Assembly (NCBI RefSeq): GCF_000174775.1
Contig: NZ_ACLR01000088.1
Span: forward strand, 18,367-82,366
Length of the DNA stretch: 64,000 nt
Direction of reading: 5' to 3'
Source: Porphyromonas uenonis 60-3
GTDB taxonomy: Bacteria; Bacteroidota; Bacteroidia; Bacteroidales; Porphyromonadaceae
Shown: in pieces, positions 26,834-35,940 of the stretch
How positions within the stretch are numbered: position 1 is the first letter of the stretch
Layout of the letters: each line of letters opens with the position of its first letter
Translations under genes and position numbers: made by a program
The notes under the pieces: generated by a model
Databases searched by the model: none
Told to the model about the DNA's origin: nothing
Seen by the model: only the letters and a program-made list of their open reading frames with translations

Positions 26834-28513
26834 TTACCTCTTGACAAACTTGTAGGTGGTGTCTCCTAGCTGTACGATGTAGACACCCTGTGGTAGGTAG
26901 CCTAAGTAGATAGAGCCGTCCTCCTGGTCGTACACTTCACTCAGGAGCTCCTCTCCAGAGGCTGCATAGACTCTGAGTAGGGTAGCGGGAGTATCCTCAG
27001 CAAGACGTGCGTAGAGACGCTGATCTGCTGCATTGTAGTAGATAGCTGTCTCAGCCGTAGAGAGTTGTGTCACGGAGACGGTACTTCTACCAGGGTATGG
27101 CTGTGGATCACCAGCATTACCATTCATGAGCACCCAGCCCTTGTCGGTAGCAACCTTTACTTGTCTATCGGTGATACCGTTTTTCTCTTCGCCCTCTGCT
27201 ATGTCAATGGCGATGAATCGACCAGCTGCAAGGAAGTTCGCATCTAGTAGCTCAAACTTAGGGATAGACTCTACAATCACCTGCATAGCTGGCTCAGCGA
27301 TTTCATTGACGGATATGTCAGTATACTGAAGCTCCTTACAAGCTGAGAAGTCTAGCTTGGTAAGTTTGTTTTCAAAGGCGATGAAGTCTCGCAGTAGGGG
27401 AGTCTTCGTCAGGTCTAGCTCTGTAAGCTCATTCCTCTCGCAGTAGAGTTTCTTTATCATAGGATTGTGCGAGAGATCTACCTTCTTAAATCCACAACTA
27501 GCCATATTGATATACTCCAGCTTGGTGTTCTTTGAGAAGTCTGGATCGACGGTAAGGTTTGTTTTCTTGATCGTAAGCATCTTTAGCTCGGGAAGAGTAG
27601 AGAGGAAGTCAAGCGAGGAGAGCTTCTTGTTATTATTGAGATTCAGCTCCTCTAGTAGAGGATTCTTTGATAGATCTAGTGTAGTCAGCTTATTACCTCC
27701 GAGGTGTAGCTGCTTGAGCTTGGGGTTGTGAGATACGTCTATTGACTTCAGACCTATTAGGTCAGCCTTAAATACCTCTAGATTGGGTAGCATAGAGAGA
27801 TCTACGGTCTTGAGATCATAATTCTGACTGCACTGTATGAGGGTAAGCTCGGGACACTTAGAGAGGTCTAGTGAGGTAAGCGCCATCTTTTCACCATGGA
27901 ATACCTTTAGCTTAGGGTTGTGTGTTAGATCTACTGAGCTGATTTTATTACCGCTGAGTACAACCACCTCAAGCTCTGGTAGATTAGAGAGATCTATCGC
28001 CTTGAGCATACAATTCTGCACACCAAGCTCTTTGAGCTTAGGACTCTTTGAGAGGTCTAGCTCCTTAATCACAGTTGAGTAGCAAAAGAGCTTCTCAAGA
28101 TTAGGTTGGCCAGTTACATCAAGCTGCGTGATACCTGTCTGGTAGCACCATAGCTCCTCAAGTGTATTGATCTCTCCAAGATCAATAGAGGTGAGGGCTG
28201 TCTTATTGAGATTGAGATAAGTAATCGGACCGTAGATAGTTGCCTTGGTCAGATCCTTTGGGAGGTCGATAGCCCTCTTTTCGTCTCCCTTTTGGATCTT
28301 CTCGTTGTCTTGACACTGACCGTCACCATTGAGGTCTATCCAGCAACCGTCTGTAGGAGCGAGGACATGTATAACCAGAGAGGCGTTTTCGTCATCAGTG
28401 ATGAAGGTGAGATTGATGCTGGGCTCCATGAGCGGTGCCTGAGCCTTCGTCTGTGTAGCTACTCCTAGCAGAGTCATAGCGAGGAGTAGAAGTAAAGTGT
28501 AGTTTTTCTTCAT
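26834..28513 (-). CDS. Leucine-rich-repeat surface protein with T9SS sorting tail
   Basis: A 559-residue secreted protein. The ATG at 28513 gives a signal peptide (KKNYTLLLLLAMTLLGVATQTKA) and follows a -7 box TATCTTTG (28569-28562, minus strand). Residues about 100-430 are roughly 15 LRR units of 21-22 residues with the pattern LxxLDLSxNPxLKxLxLxxN. The C-terminal 70-80 residues (TLLRVYAASGEEL to GYLPQGVYIVQLGDTTYKFVKR) match a type A T9SS C-terminal domain, so it is likely exported by that system and anchored at the surface. The ligand is unknown. Confidence 0.9.
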   Translation of the reverse strand: MKKNYTLLLLLAMTLLGVATQTKAQAPLMEPSINLTFITDDENASLVIHVLAPTDGCWIDLNGDGQCQDNEKIQKGDEKRAIDLPKDLTKATIYGPITYLNLNKTALTSIDLGEINTLEELWCYQTGITQLDVTGQPNLEKLFCYSTVIKELDLSKSPKLKELGVQNCMLKAIDLSNLPELEVVVLSGNKISSVDLTHNPKLKVFHGEKMALTSLDLSKCPELTLIQCSQNYDLKTVDLSMLPNLEVFKADLIGLKSIDVSHNPKLKQLHLGGNKLTTLDLSKNPLLEELNLNNNKKLSSLDFLSTLPELKMLTIKKTNLTVDPDFSKNTKLEYINMASCGFKKVDLSHNPMIKKLYCERNELTELDLTKTPLLRDFIAFENKLTKLDFSACKELQYTDISVNEIAEPAMQVIVESIPKFELLDANFLAAGRFIAIDIAEGEEKNGITDRQVKVATDKGWVLMNGNAGDPQPYPGRSTVSVTQLSTAETAIYYNAADQRLYARLAEDTPATLLRVYAASGEELLSEVYDQEDGSIYLGYLPQGVYIVQLGDTTYKFVKR

Positions 28514-28605
28514 ATGATTATAGTGTGTGGTGAATAGTCTTCGGATTAGAACTAACCTCTCCAAAGATACAAAAATAAATTGGAATAGAGACTGTTAGCT
28601 GAGAG

Positions 28606-29721
28606 CTAGGCGCGCTTGCGGTAGGTGAGGATGGCGGCGGTGGCGTTGACCACGGCAAAGACGGAGAGCGCCGTCAGCTCGCGCCACAGCTCGGTGAAGG
28701 CTACTGGCTTGAGGTAGTAGGTGCGCATCAAGATACTGTAGTGCGTGAAGGGATGCGACACGGCTAGGGCACGTGCCCACGACGGCATTCCCTCGATCGG
28801 TGTGAAGAGCCCTCCGAGCAGGATGAAGAACATCAAGACGAAGAAGAAGGAGAACATCGCCTGCTGCTGTGTATGCGCAAAGTTGGTGATAAAGAGTCCC
28901 AGCCCACTCATAGCGAGGACGTAGAGCATGGTGCCGACAATCATCATCCCGACATTGCCTTGGGGCCACAAGCCGTACAGCAGTCTGACGATCGGGTGCG
29001 CTAGGAAGACCATAAATATTGATATGACGATATAGGGGAGCGCCTTGGAGAGCATGAAGATGAGCGGGTGGATCGGCGTGACGTTCATCTGCTCGATGGT
29101 GCCGACCTCCTTCTCCTGCACCATATTAAGCGCTGGGAGGATGAATGCGGTCATCGTAATGAGCATGGCGACGAGACCTGGGATGATGTAGTTCTTGTAG
29201 TTTATCTGAGGATTGTAGCGATTGACCTCGACGATGCGGATCGGTATGGTGGCTAGCTCCTCTATTCCCGTTGATTCGTTGAGCTGAGTGACGAATTGCT
29301 GTACAATCTGCTGCGTATAGCCCCCTGCGACGGCACCTTTTGTAGCGTTAAAGGCGTTGATCCTTGCCTCGATCTGAGACTTTTGATAGCGCATGAGATG
29401 TTCCTCAAAGCGGGGCGGGATGGTGATGATGAGATCCGCCTGACCGTCCTCTATGAGTTTCATACCTTCCTGAAGGGTGGGGGGAAGCTTTCCCTGCCAA
29501 GCATTGACAAAGTAACCTGAGCTGAAGAACTGCTCTTGCAATCTCTGCGACAGCGACGTGTGATCGTGGTCGATGACGACGGTCTGGAGGTTCTTGATAT
29601 CCGTAGTCGTGGCAAAGGGGAGGAGCATCAAGACGACGATAGGGTACATGACGACCATCCCGAGTAGCAACCTATTGCGGAGGAGGTTGTATATCTCTTT
29701 GCGTATGAGAGCTAGTAGCAT
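28606..29721 (-). CDS. ABC-2 type transporter permease (YbhR-like)
   Basis: A 371-residue membrane protein with one N-terminal helix (MVVMYPIVVLMLLPF), a large soluble loop of about 150 residues, and five C-terminal helices, including the conserved VPGLVAMLITMTAFILPALNMVQEKEVGTIEQM block. This is the YbhR/YbhS fold used by drug or lipid exporters together with an ATPase and an HlyD-type protein. It pairs with the next gene upstream (17-bp gap), but no ATPase gene is adjacent in the window. Confidence 0.92.
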   Translation of the reverse strand: MLLALIRKEIYNLLRNRLLLGMVVMYPIVVLMLLPFATTTDIKNLQTVVIDHDHTSLSQRLQEQFFSSGYFVNAWQGKLPPTLQEGMKLIEDGQADLIITIPPRFEEHLMRYQKSQIEARINAFNATKGAVAGGYTQQIVQQFVTQLNESTGIEELATIPIRIVEVNRYNPQINYKNYIIPGLVAMLITMTAFILPALNMVQEKEVGTIEQMNVTPIHPLIFMLSKALPYIVISIFMVFLAHPIVRLLYGLWPQGNVGMMIVGTMLYVLAMSGLGLFITNFAHTQQQAMFSFFFVLMFFILLGGLFTPIEGMPSWARALAVSHPFTHYSILMRTYYLKPVAFTELWRELTALSVFAVVNATAAILTYRKRA

Positions 29722-29738
29722 AGGATATCAGGGAGGGT

Positions 29739-30875
29739 TTACTCTAGTTTCTTCTTAAAGTTGAGCAGAGCTAGGATGACTAGCACGACGCTCATGCCGG
29801 TCATGATGAGGGCTTCCCAAAGGATTGAAGACCAGCCGAGCCCTTGTATCATCAGTTTCTTGACCGCTATGGAGTACCAAGTGGCGGGGATGGCTCGTGC
29901 GAAGTATTGTAGCAGTATCGGCATGCTTTCGATTGGGAAGAACATGCCCGAGAGCATCGCCACGGGGAGGAGTAGTCCGGCACCGCTGATGAGCATGGCG
30001 GCGGTTTGATTGTCCGTGATGGTGCTGATGAGCATACCGAGGAGGAGCGACACGAGGATGAAGAGGAGCGACACGAAGAAGATAGCGCTCACTGACCCTA
30101 GCAGTGGCACCCCTAGCACGAAGCGTGACAAGAGTAAGATGGTGACCACGTTGAAGATGCTCAGCGTGAAGTAGGGAACGGTCTTGGAGAGCAGGATGGT
30201 GATCGGATTGACGGGAGAGGTGAGTAGGACCTCCATAGAGCCAAACTCTTTCTCCCGAACAATTGAGACGGAGGTCATCAAGGCGCAGATGATCATCAGA
30301 ACCAAGCTCATGACGCCTGGTACAAAGTAGTAGGGCGCCCGCATCTCGGGGTTGTAAAGTAGCGTCGTAAAGGTCTCTATCTGGTAAGGTCTTCGCTCTG
30401 CCATGCGCATAGCTATGAGCGCACCAAACTGCTCGAGGTACTGCTGCACGGTCGTGTAGATGATCCCCTGTATCTGCGCACTGATGAGCGCTGAGGTATT
30501 GGGATCGCTGGCATCCAGGCGGAGCTGGACCGTAGGCTCGGTGCCTGCGAGTAGCTCTTTGTCTATGTCGTTCGGAAGGACGACAATGACGTGCGCTGCG
30601 CCTGTGCGTAGCGCTTCGTCCATATCTTTGTGCGGTGTGATCAAGCTGACGGAGCCTACCGCATCGCTCTCGTCAAGATGCGTGAAGAGGCTCTCGACAA
30701 AGGGGGTGCGCGTCGGGGTCGCCACGACCACATCGATCTGCTTCACCTCGGAGGTGAGCGCAAAGCCGAAGGCTAGCACCAAGACGATGGGCATGCCTAT
30801 CAAGAGCATCAGCGTGAGCGGATCCCTGAAGATGTGGATGAACTCCTTGCGGACGAACTTGAAGAAGACGCGCAT
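29739..30875 (-). CDS. ABC-2 type transporter permease (YbhS-like)
   Basis: A 378-residue homologue of the neighbouring permease: first helix LTLMLLIGMPIVLVLAFGFAL, extracytoplasmic loop, then VPGVMSLVLMIICALMTSVSIVREKEFGSMEVLLTSPV (quoted in family-typical parts) and further helices. The two probably form a heterodimeric channel. Upstream lies a heptad-repeat region rather than the usual ATPase/HlyD genes, so the partner subunits must be encoded elsewhere or have been lost. Confidence 0.92.
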   Translation of the reverse strand: MRVFFKFVRKEFIHIFRDPLTLMLLIGMPIVLVLAFGFALTSEVKQIDVVVATPTRTPFVESLFTHLDESDAVGSVSLITPHKDMDEALRTGAAHVIVVLPNDIDKELLAGTEPTVQLRLDASDPNTSALISAQIQGIIYTTVQQYLEQFGALIAMRMAERRPYQIETFTTLLYNPEMRAPYYFVPGVMSLVLMIICALMTSVSIVREKEFGSMEVLLTSPVNPITILLSKTVPYFTLSIFNVVTILLLSRFVLGVPLLGSVSAIFFVSLLFILVSLLLGMLISTITDNQTAAMLISGAGLLLPVAMLSGMFFPIESMPILLQYFARAIPATWYSIAVKKLMIQGLGWSSILWEALIMTGMSVVLVILALLNFKKKLE

Positions 30876-30880
30876 GATGA

Positions 30881-30994
30881 CTTAGAAGTTTGAGATTAGA
30901 GATTAGAAATTAGAGATTAGAAGTTAGAGTGGTGGAGAGTCTCTTAGTCATTGCCTTAGTTCTAACTTCTAACCTCTAATTTCTAATCTCTAAA
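30881..30994. repeat. Inverted pair of TTAGANN heptad arrays
   Basis: A forward array (about 30891-30929: units TTAGAGA, TTAGAAA, TTAGAGA, TTAGAAG) faces an inverse array (about 30958-30994: TTCTAAC, TTCTAAC, CTCTAAT, TTCTAAT, CTCTAAA), so the strand can form a long hairpin. The inverse array runs into the stop codon of the DJ-1 gene (30990-30992). No 171-bp element lies between the arrays here. Confidence 0.85.
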
Positions 30995-31547
30995 GGCTAT
31001 AGAGAAAGCCCGCAGCGACCTGCTCGGCGGTCTTACGACCTGCTACTTCCTCGAGTAGTCTGAAGGCAAAGGGTAGCGCCAGCGCTGGACCACGTCCCGT
31101 GATAATGTGGCCGCACACCTCTACGTCGGCACCAGTCAAGACGAAGCCTGGCACCTGCTCCTCACAGCCTGGATAGCAGGTCGCACGCATCTTGCCATCG
31201 CCTATGCCAGCCGCACCTAGTACGCGTGGAGAAGCGCAGATAGCAGCGATCGTACCGCCAGCCTCGTGCTGACGACGTATCAACTCAAGCAGAGGCTCAC
31301 ACTCGTTGAGCTTGGTCAGTCCGCCAGGTAGTGCGATAGCCTTGGGAAGCGCTCCGCTCTGTAGCTCTTCAAGTAGCATATCCGCTTGGATAGTTACGTC
31401 ATGTGAACCTTTTACGGCGAGAGAACCTGTTATAGATACGGTGGTAACGGGTTGATTGCCACGTCTTAGTACGTCAACGATGGCGAGCGCCTCAACCTCT
31501 TCGAAGCCTTCCGCGAGGAAGACTAGTATATTGTTCATGTTACTCAT
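30990..31547 (-). CDS. DJ-1/PfpI family protein (YajL-like)
   Basis: A 185-residue protein with the DJ-1 nucleophile elbow AAICASPRVLG (catalytic Cys near residue 104) and the conserved acidic FEEVEA near the N-terminus. ALPGG and GRGPALALPFAFRLLE complete the family pattern. Members act as redox sensors, chaperones or deglycases; the specific role is open. ATG at 31547 or at 31538 (MNNILVF) could start the protein. The stop codon lies inside a heptad-repeat array. Confidence 0.92.
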   Translation of the reverse strand: MSNMNNILVFLAEGFEEVEALAIVDVLRRGNQPVTTVSITGSLAVKGSHDVTIQADMLLEELQSGALPKAIALPGGLTKLNECEPLLELIRRQHEAGGTIAAICASPRVLGAAGIGDGKMRATCYPGCEEQVPGFVLTGADVEVCGHIITGRGPALALPFAFRLLEEVAGRKTAEQVAAGFLYSL

Positions 31548-31607
31548 ACTGTTTGTTCTAAAAGTTCCTAGATAAATAAGAGTTTCTTGTCAAGATTGCT
31601 CAGGAAG

Positions 31608-32393
31608 CTAACCCTTGACATCAAAGTGATAGGTGATTGTCCCCTTTTGGTCAGGGACTCCTCCCACAGCGTTAAAGCGAGTCTTACGAGCCGCCTGAAG
31701 AGCTGCCGAGCGAAGCTTGCTATCGACCACGTTGGTACCACGCAAGCGCACCTCAGCGTTGGTCACCTGTCCAGCAGCATTGACCGTAATCTCGACAACA
31801 ACCGTACCACGTATGTCGGGGACTCGTGTCGGCATGACAGGACGTCCGCCATTGCCCACGATCGAGCGACCGTCCAGCGACCATCCAGCCGAGGAGCCCG
31901 CCTTTCCCTTGTCAGCGACACCACTACCCGCATCACTCTTGCCCGTGCCAGACTCAGAGCCAGTCGGCTTCTTGCGGTCAAATAGTCCAGCCACCTTATT
32001 ATCCACCTCACGCTTGGAAGGGGTTGCTGGCTTCTGTACAGGCTTTGGTGTCTCCTTGGTCGTTGTGGAGCGGACAGGCGTAGGCGTAGGACGTGGCGTA
32101 GGCGTAGCCTCAGGCGCTTTGGGTGCTTGTTGCTGCGGAGGTGTAGGCTGTGCGCTCTCAGAGGTGGCAGAGGCTGGACGAGCCGAGGTCGATGCTGCGA
32201 CCAGGTCACCCTGCTGCTCGATCTTGTCGCCAAAGTCTGGATCTACGCCGACGGAGATCCATATCTCCTTGTCTCTCGTACGCTCTTGCTTAGAGATACC
32301 CATACTGAGCCAAAAGAGCAAGCCCACGACGAGTAGATGTAGCAGTAAGGCTACACCTCCAGCGATCCATCTATCATAGCGCACCTTAGACAT
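31608..32393 (-). CDS. tonB: TonB-family energy transducer
   Basis: A 261-residue protein with one N-terminal membrane anchor (WIAGGVALLLHLLVVGLLFWLSM). A long Pro/Thr/Ala-rich periplasmic linker (about 60-170) leads to a C-terminal TonB-like domain with GTVVVEITVNAAGQVTNAEV and AARKTRF. It passes proton-motive energy from ExbB/ExbD to outer-membrane receptors such as that at 14.5 kb. Its start overlaps the exbD stop by 8 bp. Confidence 0.9.
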   Translation of the reverse strand: MSKVRYDRWIAGGVALLLHLLVVGLLFWLSMGISKQERTRDKEIWISVGVDPDFGDKIEQQGDLVAASTSARPASATSESAQPTPPQQQAPKAPEATPTPRPTPTPVRSTTTKETPKPVQKPATPSKREVDNKVAGLFDRKKPTGSESGTGKSDAGSGVADKGKAGSSAGWSLDGRSIVGNGGRPVMPTRVPDIRGTVVVEITVNAAGQVTNAEVRLRGTNVVDSKLRSAALQAARKTRFNAVGGVPDQKGTITYHFDVKG

Positions 32394-32835
32394 CTGTCTC
32401 CGTACTGTTATCTTGTAAAGCTTCCGTTGCCAAGATCATACGAAGCCCAGCGGTAGCCGAGGCGTTGAGTACCTTAACGATCTCACCATACGACACCGAT
32501 TTGTCAGCGTAGAGGACTACGTAGGGATCCTCCTCCTCGTCGTGCGCAGCACCTATCTCGTAGAGTCTAGCCTCCAGCTCCTCGACAGGTAGTAGCGTCG
32601 TCTCAGGCGCACTCTCTGTGGATATGTAGTAGTAGCCCTCCGCATCAATTGTGACGCGCGCCACAGGCTCTTGCGTTGTGGCGGTAGACTGCGAGGAGGG
32701 TAGGTTCACCTTGATCGCATTGGGTACCACCAGCGTGCTGACCACCATAAAGAAGATCAGTAGCAGGAAGATGACATCGGTCATCGATGCCATGCTAAAT
32801 ACAGATATATGCTTACTGCGTCTCTTGATACTCAT
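32386..32835 (-). CDS. exbD: ExbD/TolR biopolymer transport protein
   Basis: A 149-residue protein with one membrane helix near the N-terminus (SMASMTDVIFLLLIFFMVVSTL), including the conserved membrane Asp of ExbD/TolR. The periplasmic domain ends with ADKSVSYGEIVKVLNASATAGLRMILAT. It forms the proton channel with the ExbB homologue, 32 bp upstream. Confidence 0.95.
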   Translation of the reverse strand: MSIKRRSKHISVFSMASMTDVIFLLLIFFMVVSTLVVPNAIKVNLPSSQSTATTQEPVARVTIDAEGYYYISTESAPETTLLPVEELEARLYEIGAAHDEEEDPYVVLYADKSVSYGEIVKVLNASATAGLRMILATEALQDNSTETDV

Positions 32836-32867
32836 GAGCTTAGCATTAAGGGGTGTAGCACGATCGC

Positions 32868-33542
32868 TTACAGTTCGTTGATTACGTCCATAAAGTCTAG
32901 CGTATTAGCCTCTAGACGATTGACGATGCGGTTGATCTGTCCGACCAAATAGTTGTAGAGGAAGAGCGTCACGATACCGACGATCAGACCGCCCACCGTT
33001 GTGACCAGCGCTTGGTAGATACCGCTCGAGAGGAGCGATACATCGATACCGCCAGGTGCATTAGCTAGGTCAAAGAAAGCCTGTACCATACCAGTCACCG
33101 TACCGAGGAAACCAATCATCGGAGCCCCTGCAGCGATCGTCGCTAGCAGTGGTAGTCCACGCTCGAGACGTCCTACCTCGTAGGAGCCTACGTTTTCGAT
33201 AGCGGGGAGTACCTCAGAGGCAGGTTGACCGAGACGCTTGAGTCCCTTTTCGATCATGTGTGCCTCGGGGGTATTCTTCTCTTTGCACAGGGCTATCGCA
33301 CTATCCTTGCGCCCCATCTGTAGATAGTCCTTGATGCGTGCGATAAGGGAGTCGTCAGGACGATTGACCTTGCGCAGCTCGATATACTTAGCTACAAAAA
33401 CGTAGATAGCAACGAGCGAGAGGAGCAGGAGGACGATCATAATCCATCCACCCGCGCACGCCAGCTCCCATAGAGACATCGTAGCGGGTTCGGTAGCTGT
33501 CTGATCGGCTACTGTATTGGCAATCTGAAGTATAGGATACAT
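32868..33542 (-). CDS. exbB: MotA/TolQ/ExbB proton channel protein
   Basis: A 224-residue protein with three helices: WIMIVLLLLSLVAIYVFVA after a periplasmic N-terminus, then GLPLLATIAAGAPMIGFLGTVTGMVQAF and ALVTTVGGLIVGIVTLFLYNYLV, the TolQ/ExbB signature. The ATG at 33542 is chosen because a -7 box TACCTTTG (33562-33555, minus strand) covers the alternative ATG at 33557. This promoter overlaps the end of pdxJ and would give a very short leader. It heads exbB-exbD-tonB. Confidence 0.94.
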   Translation of the reverse strand: MYPILQIANTVADQTATEPATMSLWELACAGGWIMIVLLLLSLVAIYVFVAKYIELRKVNRPDDSLIARIKDYLQMGRKDSAIALCKEKNTPEAHMIEKGLKRLGQPASEVLPAIENVGSYEVGRLERGLPLLATIAAGAPMIGFLGTVTGMVQAFFDLANAPGGIDVSLLSSGIYQALVTTVGGLIVGIVTLFLYNYLVGQINRIVNRLEANTLDFMDVINEL

Positions 33543-33565
33543 AAGTGATTCTTGCAAAGGTATAT

Positions 33566-34294
33566 TTATGAGTTAGAGTGAGCCTGTTTGAGATACTGTG
33601 CGATGGTCTCCTCGAGGCCTAGGTAAAGGGCATCGCTGATGAGTGCATGTCCTATGGAAACTTCATCTAGTGGTGTCACATGCTGAACGAAGTAGGCAAG
33701 ATTGTCACGATTTAGGTCGTGCCCCGCATTGACTCCTAGACCAACACGCTGAGCCACCCGAGCCGCCTCTGCAAAGGGAGCGACGATCACCTTCGGATCG
33801 CCACTCTGCGCCATCTGCGACGCGTAAGGCTCCGTGTATAGCTCCACACGATCAGCGCCAATCTCAGCAGCAGCCTCGATGTGTCGTGGGTCGGTCCCGA
33901 CGAAGAGCGAGACACGTATGCCCGCCTGCTTCAGACGCTCAACGATCGGCTTGAGGAGGTCACGACAATCAGCCACGGCCCAGCCACTATCGGAGGTGAG
34001 CGCGTCAGGCTTGTCTGGTACAAGCGTCACCTGCTCAGGACGTACCGAGCAGACGAGATCGAGGAAGGAATCGGAGGGGTAGCCCTCGATGTTGAACTCT
34101 GTGGTGACCACCTCCCTAAGGTCTCTCACATCTTGATAAGTGATATGCCGCTCGTCAGGTCTTGGGTGTACTGTGATCCCCTCGGCACCAAACTCCTGAC
34201 AGCGTCTTGCTGCCAGTACCACATTGGGCGTGTCACCGCCACGAGCATTGCGGAGGGTCGCTATCTTGTTAATATTAACGCTTAGTCTCGTCAT
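33566..34294 (-). CDS. pdxJ: Pyridoxine 5'-phosphate synthase
   Basis: A 242-residue TIM-barrel enzyme that condenses 1-deoxyxylulose-5-phosphate with aminoacetone-3-phosphate in the last step of vitamin B6 synthesis. [17 protein letters not shown] at the N-terminus, [12 protein letters not shown] with active-site residues, [12 protein letters not shown] and [12 protein letters not shown] all match the family, and the length is typical. A -7 box TATATTTG lies at 34332-34325 on the minus strand. Confidence 0.96.
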   Translation of the reverse strand: MTRLSVNINKIATLRNARGGDTPNVVLAARRCQEFGAEGITVHPRPDERHITYQDVRDLREVVTTEFNIEGYPSDSFLDLVCSVRPEQVTLVPDKPDALTSDSGWAVADCRDLLKPIVERLKQAGIRVSLFVGTDPRHIEAAAEIGADRVELYTEPYASQMAQSGDPKVIVAPFAEAARVAQRVGLGVNAGHDLNRDNLAYFVQHVTPLDEVSIGHALISDALYLGLEETIAQYLKQAHSNS

Positions 34295-34408
34295 CTATAA
34301 TGTTCGTCTACATTTTCAATGCTACAAATATATAGCTTTCTGACGAAATGGTCAGTATTAAGGCTGTTTGTAGCCACTTATACATCTCCGCTGATTGCAA
34401 TTTCTACC

Positions 34409-34580
34409 GAGGAAATCGAAAATCTCCACGGAGCAAATGAAAATTCTCCACGGAGCCGGGAAATAAAAGTTCGGAAGAATGAAATGAAACTTCGGAAGAA
34501 AGATTTCAAAGTTCCGAAGAATTTTTTTGTTCCTCCGTGGAGATTCGGCAATTTCCACCGAGGAATTGCTCGATTTCCTT
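34409..34580 (-). repeat. MITE-like intergenic repeat, copy 3 (172 bp)
   Basis: Reverse-oriented copy between the divergent pdxJ and porin genes. Ends and core match the family. Its flanks on both sides (for example TATGGTACTATCAAGGAAATC in inverse) resemble those of copy 5 at 50499, so the two share an ancestor longer than the 172-bp core. Confidence 0.85.
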
Positions 34581-34668
34581 GATAGTACCATAAATGAAGC
34601 CGTCCTATACGATCGTCACCCCAGCAGTCTATAGCAGTTAATATGATTAACTTTGCACTGATTTCACT

Positions 34669-34709
34669 TTAACCTCTAATTTTCTAATCTCTAATCTCTA
34701 ACTTCTAGA
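34669..34709. repeat. Heptad tract in the porin 5' leader
   Basis: Units CTCTAAT, TTCTAAT, CTCTAAT, CTCTAAC, TTCTAGA run from just after the -7 box TAACTTTG (34648-34655) to the ATG at 34713. The leader RNA of the porin gene therefore consists mostly of this repeat. Confidence 0.78.
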
Positions 34710-34712
34710 CTT

Positions 34713-35927
34713 ATGACTTCTACAATGCAACGGAGACTCATCTCTCTACTCGCTCTCGTCCTACTCCTCAGTAGTACGACTACTTACGCTCAGGAGCAGG
34801 TACGCTTTACCTTCACAGGCTTCGTGCAGGCTATAGCGCAGTATGGCTCCGAGAGCGACTACATCAGGGTCGGTAACATCACGGCTCCTCACGATCAGCC
34901 CACCACGAGGATGGGCATACGTCGTGGACGACTCGCTGCCATCGCTACCTATGGAGACCTCGCAGCTAGACTTGAGGTCAACGCTACAGAGCAAAAGATC
35001 TCTATCTTCAACGTCTATGCCGAGTACAAGCCTCATTGGGCTGAGGGAGCTTTCGTCAAGGGAGGACTGATGACGCCAAGCTTTGGCTATGAGCTACCTT
35101 ACAGCTCTAGTAAGCGTGCTGCCTTCGAGCGGTCTCACTATATGGGCGATCTATTCCCTGGGGATATTGATATGGGACTAGCGATGGGATACAACGGCAC
35201 TCTAGATCAGAGCAAGCGGTGGCGACTGGAGTCAACTCTATCTATCCTATCGGGCAATGTGGACAAGGGAATGAATAAAAATCTCCCTAACCTAGCTCTA
35301 CGCCTAGCTCTGACAGAGCAGGGCAATAACCACGCTATCAGCTTCGGGCTCTCGGGATATGCGGGCACTATGCCTACACCTGGTGGATACTACGCCTTTG
35401 ACAAGGGGACGGCTACCCTTAAGAAAGATCGCATGCTACGTACCTACGGGGGAGCCTTCCTCACGAGTACGATAAAGCATCAAGGCGGACAACTGATGCT
35501 CACGACTGAGGGGATCATGGGTCTACAGCCTGGATGGCAACATGCGAACTTAGCGGTGGGTGCGAAGGCTAATCCTACACCTGGCAATGATCTCTTCATA
35601 CAGCGCCCCTTCATCGCTGGCATGGCACAGATCGTGGAGCGTATCAAGCCTGTGGACCTAGAGCTCTTCGGTCGGTACGCCTACTATGACCGCAATAGAC
35701 ACTTTGACCCAAAGGCTGTGCAGGATGTCAAGCTGGGTCAACTGTCAGCTCGTACTGAGGGACGCTCACATCAGCTTTCGACTGGGGTCAACTATTTCCT
35801 CCAGGAGGATCACCTGCGCCTGTCGCTGCAATACGACTGCTTCCTACGTCAGCAGATCGAGCAGCAGGCATTGGTCGCTGCTAAGCCACTACACATGGTG
35901 ACCGTGGGAGCGCAGTACAAGTTCTAG
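34713..35927 (+). CDS. Outer-membrane porin, OprO/OprP (phosphate-selective porin) type
   Basis: A 404-residue outer-membrane protein. The signal peptide (RRLISLLALVLLLSSTTTYAQ) is followed by a beta-barrel rich in alternating hydrophobic strands, starting VRFTFTGFVQAIAQYG and ending in the aromatic MVTVGAQYKF. The pattern GIRRGRLAAIATYGDLAARLEV and FNVYAEYKP fits porin O/P family proteins. Substrate preference cannot be read. Start Met1 (34713) or Met5 (34725). A terminator follows at 36109-36150, about 180 bp downstream. Confidence 0.87.
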   Translation: MTSTMQRRLISLLALVLLLSSTTTYAQEQVRFTFTGFVQAIAQYGSESDYIRVGNITAPHDQPTTRMGIRRGRLAAIATYGDLAARLEVNATEQKISIFNVYAEYKPHWAEGAFVKGGLMTPSFGYELPYSSSKRAAFERSHYMGDLFPGDIDMGLAMGYNGTLDQSKRWRLESTLSILSGNVDKGMNKNLPNLALRLALTEQGNNHAISFGLSGYAGTMPTPGGYYAFDKGTATLKKDRMLRTYGGAFLTSTIKHQGGQLMLTTEGIMGLQPGWQHANLAVGAKANPTPGNDLFIQRPFIAGMAQIVERIKPVDLELFGRYAYYDRNRHFDPKAVQDVKLGQLSARTEGRSHQLSTGVNYFLQEDHLRLSLQYDCFLRQQIEQQALVAAKPLHMVTVGAQYKF

Positions 35928-35940
35928 TCACGCTCTCGAC

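Noticed and set aside
31717..32379. A 220-codon open frame antisense to tonB
   Set aside because: It arises from the Pro/Thr-rich linker codons of tonB read backwards and has no recognisable features.
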